Source: Blastocystis sp. Blastoise (lineage: Eukaryota > Sar > Bigyra > Opalinata > Blastocystidae). Taken from it: a stretch of 64,000 nt of DNA. The translations under genes and the position numbers were made by a program. Location: NCBI GenBank assembly GCA_039096225.1, contig JBBPEB010000003.1, positions 1,110,001-1,174,000 of the forward strand. The letters run 5' to 3'. Under the pieces are notes generated by a model. It saw only the letters and a program-made list of their open reading frames with translations, ran no database searches and was not told the DNA's origin. This document shows, one piece after another, positions 38,281 through 61,023 of the stretch (its first letter is position 1; each line of letters starts with the position of its first letter).

Positions 38281-39904
38281 TTATATTCTTCCCCATACTT
38301 CATAATCTTCAACTTTAAAATAATTAACAGCATCAACGACCTTCGTATTCACAAATATTGAATGTTTTTGAAGTATATGAATATCAGCATAAGATTGTAA
38401 ACAACAATAGGAATCATAATTATTATGGCAATCATCTGATATTTCTATATCACAACCACCTCCAAAAGAAGGACCTCCAAACATAGAACATAATATACCA
38501 CACTCAGTATCGATATCAGTATATTCATATTTAGTAGGAGGAATACCATGTTCATTACTTAATGTAAAGAGAAATTCTTTAGAATAAGGTTTCCAAGCTA
38601 TATAAAATATAATGAATCATTAATATAATATAAATATACATACCACATGAACTATCCCAACTTTGATCAGTATATCCTCCAAAAATATTAATATGATTAT
38701 TATGACCTATATGTTTAATTATAGTCACCGTTTCCCCTTTATTTTCACAATAAATATGGAAATCATTTGCAGAATAATTATGTTCACTTGCTCTATATAT
38801 ATAGTATATATATAATATATTTAGTATATATATATACATATATATATATAGATTTAAAAATAATATATATAGTATATAATCATACCTATATAATAATTTC
38901 CATTTCTTTTCAATACCAAGCCACTTTACTAAACAAGTAGAAAACTCTTTATTAACAATTTTTGAGTGTTTAAATAGAAAAGGAATTAATGCTTCTTTTA
39001 TTTCATCTCTTCCTTTATCAATAAATAATTCATCCATTTCTTGTTCTAATAATTCTCTATTAATATCAACAATCTTCTCATCTTCTATATTTATTTTTCC
39101 GTTACTAAGATATTCACTAATATAATCAATATATTCATATTTCTTATTTATATATAAACTTTCATCTAAATGATTATAATCAACATTTCCATTATCATAA
39201 TTCATTATATAATTATTCCATAAATCATTATAAACTAAATAATCTTTAATAGTATCATTCTTATTTCCATTAATAATCAAAGAAATATCATTTCCTTCTT
39301 CATATTTCTTCTTCTTTATTATACTTCTTTGAAACGTATCAATTAATTCTATAGGAAGTGGAAGTTTGCAATATTCAAATAATTCTAATAATTCATATTT
39401 TATTTTATAGTCATAATTATTCAAATTTATTCTTTTATTCATCAAAGAATCAATAAGTAAAGGAAAAAGGGTTTCATCATTATGATAATCTAAATAAATA
39501 TCACCATAAATAGTTCGTTTATCTTCTTGAGAATATTCATAAAAAGTACTACCTACTAAACTATTTATTATTCGTTTAGGAAGAGAATAAACTGGACCAC
39601 TACATGTAAATCGAATAAAATCAATTCCACTATCATTATTATCCATATTAATATTGTTTTCATGAACATATGAAGATTCTTGGATAATTATAGGTTTCTC
39701 ATCACCATTCTTATCATTCCTTCCTTCATAATTTCTTACGGATTGTTTTACTAACTCATTTATAGACTCACCTGAATGAATACAGAAACTTATCGACTTA
39801 CTTAAAATACCAATCAAATCACCAATCAGTCTTTCAAAATGAATTACATTCTTCTGAACATCACCAATCTTACTAGCATCGAATTCTACCTTCTCTTTCA
39901 CCAT
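38281..39904 (-). CDS. BTB(KCTD-like)-TLDc protein, copy B (intact)
   Basis: Three exons (39904-38886, 38792-38644, 38597-38281) sum to 1485 nt and 494 aa with no break. The start MVKEKVEFDASKIGDVQKNV matches copy A; the two extra upstream codons would need a TTG start. Residues ~100-210 hold a KCTD-like BTB unit (IRFTCSGPVYSLPKRIINSL, GDIYLDYHNDETLFPLLIDS) and ~220-300 a second, related unit (ISLIINGNKNDTIKDYLVYN to EYLSNGKINI). The linker DEKIVDINRELLEQEMDELF leads into a TLDc domain: ASEHNYSANDFHIYCENKGE, then HNNHINIFGGYTDQSWDSS, KEFLFTLSNEHGIPPTKYEY and the terminal VEDYEVWGRI. TLDc proteins are tied to oxidative-stress protection and V-ATPase control; BTB modules drive oligomerisation or cullin-3 binding. 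The combined role is inference. Confidence 0.87.
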
Positions 39905-40412
39905 TTTCAATAATAAAAGAAATACTAGAATTATAAAATGAAATGAAAACTTGGTTTTTTTTTCTGTATTTTTCCCAGAAGTACTGATTTTTATTTCTTT
40001 CTTCTAATAATTATAACTTAGTATATTATTTCATATATATATGTTTAAATAAATGTTTGAGACGTATTTGATGATTTTCAAATTCTTCTTATCATAGGAA
40101 AAATACTGATTTTGGTTCAAATCCACACTTTTAATCTACCTGCTTTCAAAATCATATGTGTTTTTTATATTTTACTATTTGTGACACTTAAGAAATAGAA
40201 ATAATTATTTTTCATTAGAGAATGAACTATAAATATTTAAATAAGATAAATAAAAACAATATTTATATATATTCTAGTTATTATTCTTCTGTCTAATTAA
40301 TAAAACAAATTAGTAAAATTGTTTATTATTATTGTTGTTGTATTTATATATTATTTCATAAAACAAATCAAAATATATTGAACATATATATATAAATAAA
40401 TGTGTTATATAT
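39905..40412. other. Spacer between BTB-TLDc copy B and the DEAD-box gene
   Basis: 508 bp carrying the 5' flank of copy B and the 3' flank of the helicase gene. A GGTTCAAATCC string at about 40114-40124 resembles a tRNA T-arm, but no tRNA can be built around it. Confidence 0.5.
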
Positions 40413-43417
<3,005 letters not shown>

Positions 43418-43776
43418 TTTGTTATTTTGATTATTTCTACGTATTCAGTAAATAATTTGTGATTCTTCTTTTAGAAATAGTTGAGAAAAGAAAAGGCTTT
43501 TTCAACGAAACTTGAAATTTTCAGCAATACTTTTTTAAATTTATATATATAGAACTAGTGATAAGTTGACTGAAAATATTATTTTAGGTCTAAATGTTAC
43601 ATTCGCAGAAAACTGTTTATCATTCTTATTGCTGTCAGAAATACATTATATGTATGTTTCTTATCAATATATATTATTTGATTGTTTTATTTTTTATGTG
43701 TATGAAACCTTAAAGTTTATTTGATTGTCATACTGTTCACAATTTATTCACTAATTTGTTTATATAGTTATTCAGA
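43418..43776. promoter_or_regulatory. Divergent 5' region between DEAD-box and methyltransferase-like genes
   Basis: 359 bp between the two start codons, so both promoters must lie here. No defined motif recognised; GC content is slightly above the intron background. Confidence 0.5.
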
Positions 43777-44598
43777 ATGAACAGAGATAATTTTAATGAT
43801 TCTAGAGGCAATGATAATTCTATGAAAAGATCCTTTGGAGACGATAATGGAACAATTAAAAGAAAAAGACCTTCTCGTCGTTTTGATAGTAAATATATAT
43901 TTATATTATATGAGTTATATTATTCTTTGCTTGTTCTGCATGTTTTATTTATAAAATTCTTACTTTTTCACTTATAGATATTCGTCAAGATGGTGATTCT
44001 CAACAACAACAGCAAACAGATCCTACAGGTTTAACTGCAATAGGATTTGGTATTTTTAATTTTCTTAAAAAAAGTCATATTCAAATTCGTGGTGTTGCTG
44101 TGACAAAAGAAGTGGTTGAACATTTTAATGCGTTTTTAGAAGCAAATCCAAATATTAAAAAAGTTGCTATTATCGGATTTGGAACAGGTATATATATATA
44201 TATATATAGTATTCTATTGTATATATGTTTATTATGTTTAATATATTTATTATATTGATTTACTATTATTATTTTTAGGTTGTTCTACAGAAATGTTTTT
44301 AAAAGCACGTGATGATATTACTGTATATTCTTTTGATACAATGAGAAATCCTAGTACTGGTATATATATATATGTTTATTATGTTTATATTTATATTTTA
44401 TTATTATTATTAATATTATTATTATTATATATATAGGTGTATCCGTACGTTATCTTTCAGATACTTATAAACATCGACACGTTCTTTTAGCTGGAGAAAT
44501 TGAAGACTCAATTAATCTTTTATCTGCTCTTATGGAGAATACAAGAATGGATTTGGTATATTTGGATGCTTATGCCAATAATAATAGTGCAGGTATAT

Positions 44599-44655
<57 letters not shown>

Positions 44656-44682
44656 TTATTATTATTATTATTATTATTATTG

Positions 44683-44714
<32 letters not shown>

Positions 44715-44737
44715 TTATTATTATTATTATTATTATA

Positions 44738-44783
<46 letters not shown>

Positions 44784-44909
44784 TATATAGTAAAGGATTT
44801 ATATTCTGCTCGTGGATTATGTCACTCCGAAACATTTATCTTTATGGAAAATCTTAAGCCTTACTCACAAACAGGTATATATATATATTATATATATATT
44901 ATTATTATA

Positions 44910-44941
<32 letters not shown>

Positions 44942-45262
44942 CTATAATATTCACAATATAAAAAAAATATTTATTATTTTAAGATTCTTTTTTTTTCTCT
45001 TTTTTATATTTATAAAACACTTTCTCTATAGGGAAAGAGCCTTTCCGTGCCTGGGATAGTCTTGTTACGGATGGTATTTTACGTGAGATTTCTACTCCTT
45101 TAGTATTTGATAATATAAAGAGATGTATGGGAATAGGGTATTTTGTTGCTGATGAAGATGCTATTCGAGTATATATATAGTAATATTAGTATTATTATCA
45201 TATTTATTATTATTATTATTATATATTATTATTATTATTATACATTATTATTATTATTATAC

Positions 45263-45361
<99 letters not shown>

Positions 45362-45832
45362 TTATATAATAATATTATTACTATTAATTTATATAGTTAG
45401 AAGAGGGTCAAATGTCAAAAGTAAAAGAATTTTGGGAAACAGAACCAGTATATATATATATATATTAAAATCATAAATAGAATAATCATAAAATAATCAT
45501 TATATATATAGTCAGCTGTATTATGGAAATATGGTAATGAATTACAAGCTGTTCATACGGCTGAAGAAGCCGATCAGCTCTGGCTGGAAATGACTGAAAA
45601 GAGTATTTATATATATATATATATTTGTATATATATTTCTATTTATTTTTTTATATTTTTTTTTAATTTATCTATCTATCTATATATATATATATACATT
45701 TATATAGATATTCCTAAAGATATAGCTGCTTATAATCTTTATTTAAATGTATTACAAAATGATCCAAAAACTTTGAAATCAAAAATTGAACAAATTGAAA
45801 AAGAAAAAAATATGAAATTCCCCAATCAGTAA
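43777..45832 (+). CDS. Class I SAM-dependent methyltransferase-like protein
   Basis: Starts MNRDNFNDSRGNDNSMKRSF at 43777 and ends KNMKFPNQ with TAA at 45832; about ten exons, several separated by (TA)n or (TTA)n introns. After a basic, Gln-containing N-terminus (KRKRPSRRFD, QQQQQTDP) comes KKVAIIGFGTGCSTEMFLKA, a motif I of the Rossmann-like class I fold (I-G-F-G-T-G). It is followed by DDITVYSFDTM (acidic end of strand 2) and later MDLVYLDAYANNNSA (strand 4 region) and ETFIFMENLKP. The C-terminal third (EEADQLWLEMTEKNIPKDIA to the end) is helical and I do not recognise it. The basic N-terminus suggests nuclear or RNA contact, by inference. Substrate is unknown. It could also be a non-catalytic relative, since downstream substrate motifs are not diagnostic. 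Confidence 0.7.
45263..45363. repeat. (TTTA)n tetranucleotide array in a methyltransferase-gene intron
   Basis: About 25 TTTA units preceded by (ATT)n, between the exon ending DEDAIR and the exon beginning LEEGQMSKVKEF. A second TTTA array lies in an intron at 63483-63560. Confidence 0.8.
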
Positions 45833-46319
45833 TTTTAAAGCATTTTTTTTCTTCTTCTACTCTTGTTTTATATATATATATATATATATCAATATTTTCT
45901 TTCTTATTTGTTGGTTGTATATCTATTGTTTTTTCTATATAATTATTTTATCTTTTATTATATATATATATAAATGTCTTCTCTTGATAGATTTCTTATC
46001 ATGTTTATACATATATATAGATATATAAATATACTTTTAGTTGTTTATAGATTTTTTAAATAATGAAATGATTATATATAAATATGTTATTATTTTTAAT
46101 ATGATTCTTTAATAAGAATAATTAATTTAAAAAACGAATATATATATATAAACAAAACTTAAATTCACAATAAGAGCATAAGAATCTATCTAAAATAAAA
46201 AATTAATTTAAAAAAATGAAATAAGAAGAAAAGAAATAACGTTATATAATTTAATATATAATCAATAACAGATTTATTTAATATATATATATATATATTA
46301 TAAATAAACTATTTGATTT
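45833..46319. other. Convergent 3' spacer, methyltransferase-like gene and VTI1
   Basis: 487 bp of AT-rich sequence between two gene ends. No gene or clear terminator recognised. Confidence 0.5.
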
Positions 46320-46639
46320 TTACTTATTATAGAAGAAATTAAAATAGACAAGAACAGCTATAAGTATAACAAGTATTAATATAATAACACCTAAAAATAT
46401 CTTGCCTTTTAAAGAATTTAAAGACATTCCCTATATATATATATATATAATGAAATAAAACATAATTATATTATATATATATTTAATGAGTAAAATAAAA
46501 CATAATTATATATATATATATATATATATATACTTTAAGAATACTTCTAGCTTCATTGGCTAAACTAGATACTTCTCCAACACGATCTGATGAACGAATA
46601 ATACCTTCTCTTTGACTTTGAAGATTCGTCATAATACCG

Positions 46640-46710
<71 letters not shown>

Positions 46711-46916
46711 TAATCATTATTATAGTATTCATATTCATTATAAAGTATATAAATAAATAATAATAATAAATTATTATAATATATAATTATTATTATTATT
46801 ATTATAATAAACAATAATATATTAATATATTAATAATAAATAATAATATATATATATACCAATTTGTTCAGTTTCAGTAACAAGTCTCATTGATTGATCA
46901 AGAGAAGCTGTAGTTC

Positions 46917-46957
<41 letters not shown>

Positions 46958-47398
46958 CCTATAAAAATAATAAAATAAATCTATAATAATAATATAAATA
47001 CCTAGCTAAATCCATTTGAGCATTAATAAGTCGTTGACGACCTTCAGCACTATCCTATATAATTTATTATAATCAATATATAAGTATAACTAATTCCATA
47101 CAGTTCCTAATAAACTTGAATGAGCGAATTTATCTTCAATTTGAGTAAGTTCACGTTTTAAAGTATTAATATCAGCTTCAATATCACGGATCTTTCCTAA
47201 AGCTTCAATTTTTAAAGAACCCATATTGTTTGCTTCACTTTTAAGTTGTTGTAAAGTTAATTGAGCTTCTTCTAATTGTTTCTTAGCAACTCCAATTTGT
47301 TTCTCATTAGGAGTAGTTTTCAAAGCAGTAATATGAGAACGAGCAACCTTAATATAAGATTTTGCATCATTCAAGTATCTATCAAAGATCATAGACAT
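46320..47398 (-). CDS. VTI1: Vti1-type Qb-SNARE
   Basis: Five exons. Start MSMIFDRYLNDAKSYIKVAR at ATG 47398; the two codons upstream would need TTG. The N-terminal Habc-like three-helix region spans the first exon (KKQLEEAQLTLQQLKSEANN). The Vti1 signature DSAEGRQRLINAQMDLAR follows, then the Qb-SNARE helix (LDQSMRLVTETEQIG, DGIMTNLQSQREGIIRSSDR, VGEVSSLANEARSILK) with the zero-layer glutamine in LQSQRE. A single C-terminal membrane anchor (IFLGVIILILVILIAVLVYF) precedes the end NFFYNK and TAA. Vti1 acts in vesicle fusion between Golgi, endosomes and vacuole or lysosome. Length (about 215 aa) and domain order are normal. Two introns are pure (TA)n or (AAT)n. Confidence 0.93.
46645..46709. 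repeat. (TA)n tract in a VTI1 intron
   Basis: About 32 TA units immediately next to the acceptor side of the intron that splits the SNARE helix, between ETEQIG and DGIMTNLQ. Confidence 0.75.
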
Positions 47399-47966
47399 TT
47401 TCAAATGAATTTAAGTATATAAAAAACACTAGTAGTATTTATTACACAAATAACGAATAACAAAATGTGTTTAATGAAAACAATAAACCTGATTTTGTCA
47501 ATTATGTATTTAATCACGGGTATTATTGATGTATCAGTGATGATTCTTTATATTTTCAAAATTAATAAATGAGATGAAGAAAATAAATCATGTTTCTTGG
47601 ATATTTTCTTTTTTTTTAAGGATTCATTGTGTATAGCAATAGCTAACTATTATTTGTATATGGAATGAATTCAACTGAGTTTTAATTTCCTTATGTGTAT
47701 AGTTGATAGCTTCAGAAACACTTTTTTTTATGATATTTGTTGTTACAAATGTTATTATTTGATTATTTTATGTGTATTGAATTATAAATCATCTATTAAA
47801 ATGGATATAATAATTGTTAAAAAAACAATAGGATAATCAACAACCGTACATTTTATAAGAAAACAAAAAGGAGACAAATATATAAGAAAAATGAAACAGA
47901 GAACAGTTATATAGAAAGGAAAAATATTGAGAAAGACATAATAAATTGATAAAAAAGAAGAAGAAC
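47399..47966. other. Spacer between VTI1 5' side and KRR1 3' side
   Basis: 568 bp with T-runs and no open frame of note. It must include the VTI1 promoter and the KRR1 3' end. Confidence 0.5.
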
Positions 47967-50016
<2,050 letters not shown>

Positions 50017-50368
50017 TTTTCTTTTTATTATCAATCCTATCTAATATACAATAGTCAAACTATTTAATTACAACTTAGTGTAGAATAAACGAGGAAAATA
50101 AAAGAAAAAAATATATAACCAAGAAAACAAGGGAAAAGTAGATTCACGGATATTTACCATTTGATACGTCAAAAAACGATAAAACCATCATTATCGCCTT
50201 GGGCTAGCGTTCATTTATAAATCATTATTTAGACTTCTTTGTATGTTTTGTTTCTTCGTTTGACATAAAGATGGGATATTACTCAAATAAGGAATTAGGA
50301 TGATCCTATACCAATATTATAAACAATTTAATTATCAATTTGTTACGTACTTGATTCATTATTTATCG
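50017..50368. promoter_or_regulatory. Divergent 5' region between KRR1 and ATG3
   Basis: 352 bp between start codons. It contains a relatively GC-rich patch at 50190-50215 (CGCCTTGGGCTAGCG), which stands out against the AT background and could be a regulatory element, but no known motif was recognised. Confidence 0.45.
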
Positions 50369-52535
50369 ATGGAAGGATCAAATACTAAGCACCGCATTGC
50401 ATTATTCTTACAGAATGTGGCCACAAGCATGAAATTATCCAATTCTCGATCGGACATTCAAAATGTGACTCTATTACTTTATAATTGTGTTTAGTTTATT
50501 TATAAATATATCAACATAGGGTAAACTAACTCCAGATGAATTTATTCAATCTGGGGATTACTTAGTCCTTCATTATCCAGGATGGTCTTGGGTATCCGGA
50601 GATGACTTACTGTTGAATAGTCAACTACCTCAAGAGAAACAATATTTGATTTATAAAGGAGGTAAATCAATGAGTTTTTATTGATAAATATGACAAAAAT
50701 CTTTTTTTTTGTATTTAGTATCCTGTATAACTCGTGTTCAAGATTATCATAAAAGTACATTTACAGAGAAAAAACCTTCAGATGATGATTTTGAAGAATG
50801 GATTGTTACTAGGTATTTTTTGTCTCTTTATTTATTTATTGAAAAAAAATATTGCTTTTTAAATAGAAAATTGCATTATTATTAATTATTATTATTATTC
50901 TTGAATATATATAGTAGTAATACGATTGATACAATAGATAAAGACACACTTTCCAATTGTGAATTTGTGGAAACAGTTCAACTTCCTTCTACTAAATATA
51001 CATGTATATATATATGATATTATATTTTTATATGATATTATATTTATATATATATATATATAGGTTTATCATCTAGTTGTAGTGGTGAAGATAAAGATAT
51101 AAATAGTACATATAGGGTTATATATATTGAATATTTATTTTTTATAGAGTATTCAATATATAGTGTTATATATATTTATATATAGGGTTATGTATAAATT
51201 TATCTCATTCTTCCGAATGTCTTGATGATTTTTCAAGTTATGATCTTCTGTATGTATATATATTAGTTTATTGTAATTCTTAATATATATCTATTTATTC
51301 TTTAATTTGCTATTATTCATTTCATTTTATTTCTTATATATATATATATAGATCGAATGAAAGTAATACTAGTAATAATTCAATTCATAATCAAAATACT
51401 ATTCATGCTTCTTCTACTAATAATATATCAACTAACAATACTCTTATTTCTATGAATATTAGTAATTTATCTATTCATAATACTAATCATTCTCCTGAAA
51501 TACTATTCCAGTCTTTATTACCTGATATTCACACTGTTTCTTACTCTGTTGAATCCTCAAATGAACAAAATAATCATGGGAATACAAATAAAAATCAAAC
51601 AAATAATATTATTAATCAAAGAAATGATATTTGTTCTAATCAGTCAATCGATTCATGTATATTATTATAGTATCATAAAAATGAATCAATCTCTTTATAT
51701 TTAGGTAATAGTAATAATAATAAGTTAAACTATCCTCATTCTTCTTCTCCTTATGTATCTTCTCCTTCTTCTTCTTTTTCTTCTATAAATGAGATCTCCC
51801 AAGAGAAAGACCAAGTAGATTTTGATTTTAGTAATTATCGTACTTATGATATATCCATCACTTATAATCGATATTATCATACTCCACATACATTTATTAT
51901 AGGATATAATCATGTATATATATATTATTATTATTTTATTTTTTTATTCTTATTATAAATATTATTATATATAGATGGGTGAGGAATTGACTTTAGAAGA
52001 GATGTTGGAAGATGTCGAACAAGACTATACATTGAAAACGGTAACTATATATATTTATTATATTAATTGTATCTATTATATTTATTATATTTATTATCCA
52101 TTATAAATATTCTATATATTATATATTTATATATATTATACATTATATAGGTAACTTATGAGCACCATCCTCACTTAAGTAGTGGTTGTTTATATCTAAG
52201 TATTCACCCCTGTATGCATGCATCTACTATGGCTTCTCTATATAGACAAATAAATATGAAAGATCTTGATGTATATCATTAGTATTATATATTATATTAT
52301 ATATCTATGATTAATATTATTCTATTTAACAATATTATATATATTATTATTATATGTCATACTATTTATTTTTAATATTATTTTATAATTATAATGTTTT
52401 ATTATTATTACTTTATTTTTTATATTCATATTGATTTCAACTTCTCTATAGGAAAGAATTCAGCAGTATTTAGTAATATTCTTAAAATTCCTACAATCAG
52501 TTATACCTACAATGACTTATGATATTACTCTATAA
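50369..52535 (+). CDS. ATG3: Atg3, E2-like enzyme of autophagy (Atg8 lipidation)
   Basis: Start MEGSNTKHRIALFLQNVATS at 50369; end FLQSVIPTMTYDITL with TAA at 52535. N-terminal block GKLTPDEFIQSGDYLVLHYP, GWSWVSGDDLL and LPQEKQYLIYKG matches the conserved Atg3 start, after which DDDFEEWIV marks the flexible-region boundary. The E2 core reads YRTYDISITYNRYYHTPHTF, GEELTLEEMLEDV and KTVTYEHHPHL, and the catalytic cysteine is in IHPCMHAS (codon 52211-52213). Atg3 accepts Atg8 from Atg7 and transfers it to phosphatidylethanolamine. The flexible region here is enlarged by a Ser/Asn-rich stretch (51350-51820: NESNTSNNSIHNQN, NEQNNHGNTNKNQTNN, SSPSSSFSS). I could not settle the two or three tiny exons at 51060-51200. 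Confidence 0.94.
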
Positions 52536-52696
52536 GCAATATATATATTTATACTCAAAAATCTTTCTTGTTACAATAATGTTTATTTATTGTATTATAT
52601 AATAATTTAATAATTGATATCACACTTTGTTACTAGTTTATTTCAATTATAAAAAAAAATAAGAAATCAACAAATATATTTATAAAAACACAGAAT

Positions 52697-53447
52697 TCAA
52701 ATAGAAAAACAATTTTTTCTCATTAAATATATATGTCCATCTTCTAATGAATGAATCTCTTTATATGTTTTGAATCCAAATTGAGAATATAGCTGAAAAG
52801 CACTGACCGTAGCTGATAATTCAATTGACTATATAAATAAAATAGCTTTAAATGTTTAAGTGTTTAATATAATTCATATAACATACACATTGAGTATTCA
52901 TTTGTTTTTCATCTATACAATAGATGTAATAATATCACATAATAATAGAATATATAATTATATATATATATCATATAGTATATCATTAATAATAAATAGA
53001 ATTGACGATTAAAAATACCATGAAAATGTTGATTATGATATTCAAGTAATCGTTTCATAATTTCTTTACCAATTCCTTGTTTCTAGAAATATAAAATAAA
53101 ATTGAAATAATTTAAAACAATCAAATACCTGGTAGTTTTCATGGATAAAAACACGCTTTAATTTAGTTTTATCGATACATCCAATTCCGATGAGTCTATT
53201 CATTATGAAATAAGACCATTTTCTATGAGAAAAAGAATAAAATTTACTGATTACTATGGTTACGAACCAATAAGAAATAAACTCCTTCATCAAAGTCATT
53301 TGATAAGTATTCCTCTGTGTTCATAGACATCACATATTCCAAAGCTGATACTGGATAATCGATTATAGAACATGTATATAAAACATGTTTCACCAGATCT
53401 TGAATTTCATGAATATCTTCTTTTGTTCCAGAAACGTAAATCACCAT
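52697..53447 (-). CDS. GNAT-family N-acetyltransferase
   Basis: Five exons (53447-53248, 53222-53129, 53082-53019, 52912-52887, 52828-52697) sum to 516 nt and 171 aa in frame. Start MVIYVSGTKEDIHEIQDLVK; end RKNCFSI with TGA. Strand-like SYFIMNRLIGIGCIDKTKLK is followed by the acetyl-CoA-binding motif A region VFIHENYQKQGIGKEIMKRL (Q-K-Q-G-I-G, the Q/R-x-x-G-x-G/A pattern), and motif B-like SATVSAFQLYSQFGFKTYKE, where N-x-x-A-x-x-L-Y-x-x-x-G-F is expected. Acceptor substrate unknown. The first intron (53223-53247) is only 25 nt, and removing it is required to keep the frame. The gene converges on ATG3 with 161 bp between the ends. Confidence 0.85.
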
Positions 53448-54005
53448 TCTAAATTGGTTTAATGAATTTAAAGCAGCTGAATGCTATAGGATTCTATGCT
53501 TACTATATTTGCTAACAACTTAATACTTTGTAATCGAAGCAAACAACTGTTTATTATATAAATCAATTGAAATAATACAATTCCAAATGAAGAACTGATT
53601 TTTACTGAATTTATTTCAGATAGAAAACAACATTTCCATATATTCAAAGATAGATCAAGAAATGATTGTTTTATAAGGTATAGAACATTATTGAAAATGA
53701 TCCTACAAATTATTTCCTAAAAAACAAAGAAATTAGAAAAAAATGAATCGATTGATTTTTACTATTTTTCTAATTATATCGATTTTAGTAATTATTATTC
53801 ATAGATCCCAAATGAACAAATCATTAAGAGATCCCAAAATCATTAATTTTCCTAATAAGAACATTTCTTTTAAACTTCGTAAAACTTGCCTAAAAAAGCA
53901 AAAAAGCAAAAATATATTATTTATTTATCTTTATAATTGACAGTAATATAATCATTGGATACATAAAAGACTCCAGAGTAGTTCAATATTTATTATAACT
54001 AAAAG
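53448..54005. other. Divergent 5' spacer with a small ORF
   Basis: Between the starts of the GNAT gene and the plus-strand BTB/leucine-rich gene. It contains only the small frame at 53743-53940 listed separately. Confidence 0.5.
53743..53940 (+). CDS. Possible small membrane-anchored protein, 65 aa
   Basis: A short uninterrupted frame beginning MNRLIFTIFLIISILVIIIH, an uncleaved signal-anchor or a signal peptide, followed by a basic, Asn/Lys-rich tail (RDPKIINFPNKNISFKLRKT). It ends with TGA 66 bp before the start of the next gene on the same strand. No family recognised. Hydrophobic Ile/Phe/Leu runs arise easily in AT-rich DNA, so chance is a real alternative. Confidence 0.25.
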   Translation: MNRLIFTIFLIISILVIIIHRSQMNKSLRDPKIINFPNKNISFKLRKTCLKKQKSKNILFIYLYN

Positions 54006-56847
<2,842 letters not shown>

Positions 56848-57617
56848 ATATATATATATAAAAAAATATATAATAAAAAATTTAGAAAAACAAATAAATA
56901 TATTATAAAATCTAATAAATATATATTATTATTTGTAGTGAATAGTTTGTCTATAAATATAAGAGTAATTTAAGATTATTTTCCTTCATATATGTGTATT
57001 TTACCATTTCAATTTTTTTTATGCTTAAATATTATTGATTTTTGTATCTTCACCATTCAATTTGTTTTTTTTTATTTATCTTCAATCTATATCATTAGTA
57101 TGCATATTTATATATAACGGATATTAAAACAACTTTTTGAAATCATAAAAACACTTTTATAACCTCAATCTCATTAGTGCATTCATATTTTCCTTTATAA
57201 GCATCCTATATCCTTTTTAATCCATCATATAATACAATAGTAAGTCATTAATTTCTTGTCCATTTCAAATTGTCACTAAGAATATTTATTATTTTCTATA
57301 ATATTCTGTTGTCTAATCCAATGAAATCATATCTCATTCAAACAATAAAGAAAAACCAAATAAATCTAACGTTATTCTTCACAGAATCACAATTCTCAAA
57401 AAAAATATCAAGTCTACTAAAGAAATCGAAAATGAAAATCCAAATAGTCGTTTTTCGTTAAGTGTTTCGAGAAAATATTCACGGATATTTATAATTTATT
57501 CAGTCAAATTGCAGATTCATTCTGAAATGAATCTGATTTAAAAGAACAACTTTTTTATTCTATTTATTATTTTTTCTGTAGAATCATTTTTTTGTAAAGA
57601 ATAAAGCTAAAAATATC
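56848..57617. other. Spacer between two plus-strand BTB/leucine-rich genes
   Basis: 770 bp including the 5' flank of the gene at 57618. A 63-codon frame at 57270-57461 has no signal; nothing else recognised. Confidence 0.5.
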
Positions 57618-60205
<2,588 letters not shown>

Positions 60206-61023
60206 ATACTAGTAAATAACCGCGAATATACACTCTTTATCTACTTTTTTAATAATGTATATATATATATAGATTTATTTTTAGGGAAACAATATATATG
60301 TTATTATTCTTTATTATTTATTTTCTCTATTCATTCACAAATGATATTACTATTCGTAATTCACTTTAAACTATTATATATTATATGAACTGATTTCATT
60401 TTTTTTGTTTTCTTATTTTATATTTTAGTAACTATTTTTTTTCTCTGTTTGTTCTTTTTGTAATATTTTTTTTAATATGCTTCTAATGTATATATATTTT
60501 ATATATATAACATTTCTTTCATATATATTCTTTCTTTTCTCTCTATTTATTATTCATTTGATTTAGTATATCCTTTTAATAATTCCTTTTGTGTTTTTAA
60601 ATTATTGATTTGTTCTTAGTTTGACTTATATAAATCATAGTTTGTACTTTCATTTTGAATACATTCAAATCACTGTTATTTTTTAATTTATTTGTTTCAA
60701 ATGATAATAAAATTAGCATATATGACTTATACATCATACATATGATCTTGTATCTTTTATTCAACGATTTTTATTAACACATTGAAGAATTAACTTAATT
60801 TATAGTCTTAATATATATGTTAACTATCAACTTGTGTTGATTGTTATTTATCTGAACTGGATCTAATCTAGAATAACGCTTATTTACTGAGAAACAGACA
60901 AAACAAATTATAGAAAAAGATATCCATGATTATAAAAATAAAAGAAGTTCAAATTCAAATAAATTCATGGTTTCGTTTTATTATTATCTTTTAGATAAAT
61001 CATTAATTTCTCAAGATTTATAA
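60206..61023. other. Spacer upstream of the NOSIP-like gene
   Basis: 818 bp, AT-rich with T-runs at 60400-60480. No gene recognised; it includes the NOSIP-like promoter. Confidence 0.5.

Noticed and set aside
40040-40140. Possible tRNA around GGTTCAAATCC
   Set aside because: The T-arm stem has a mismatch and no matching D-arm, anticodon stem or acceptor stem lies upstream.
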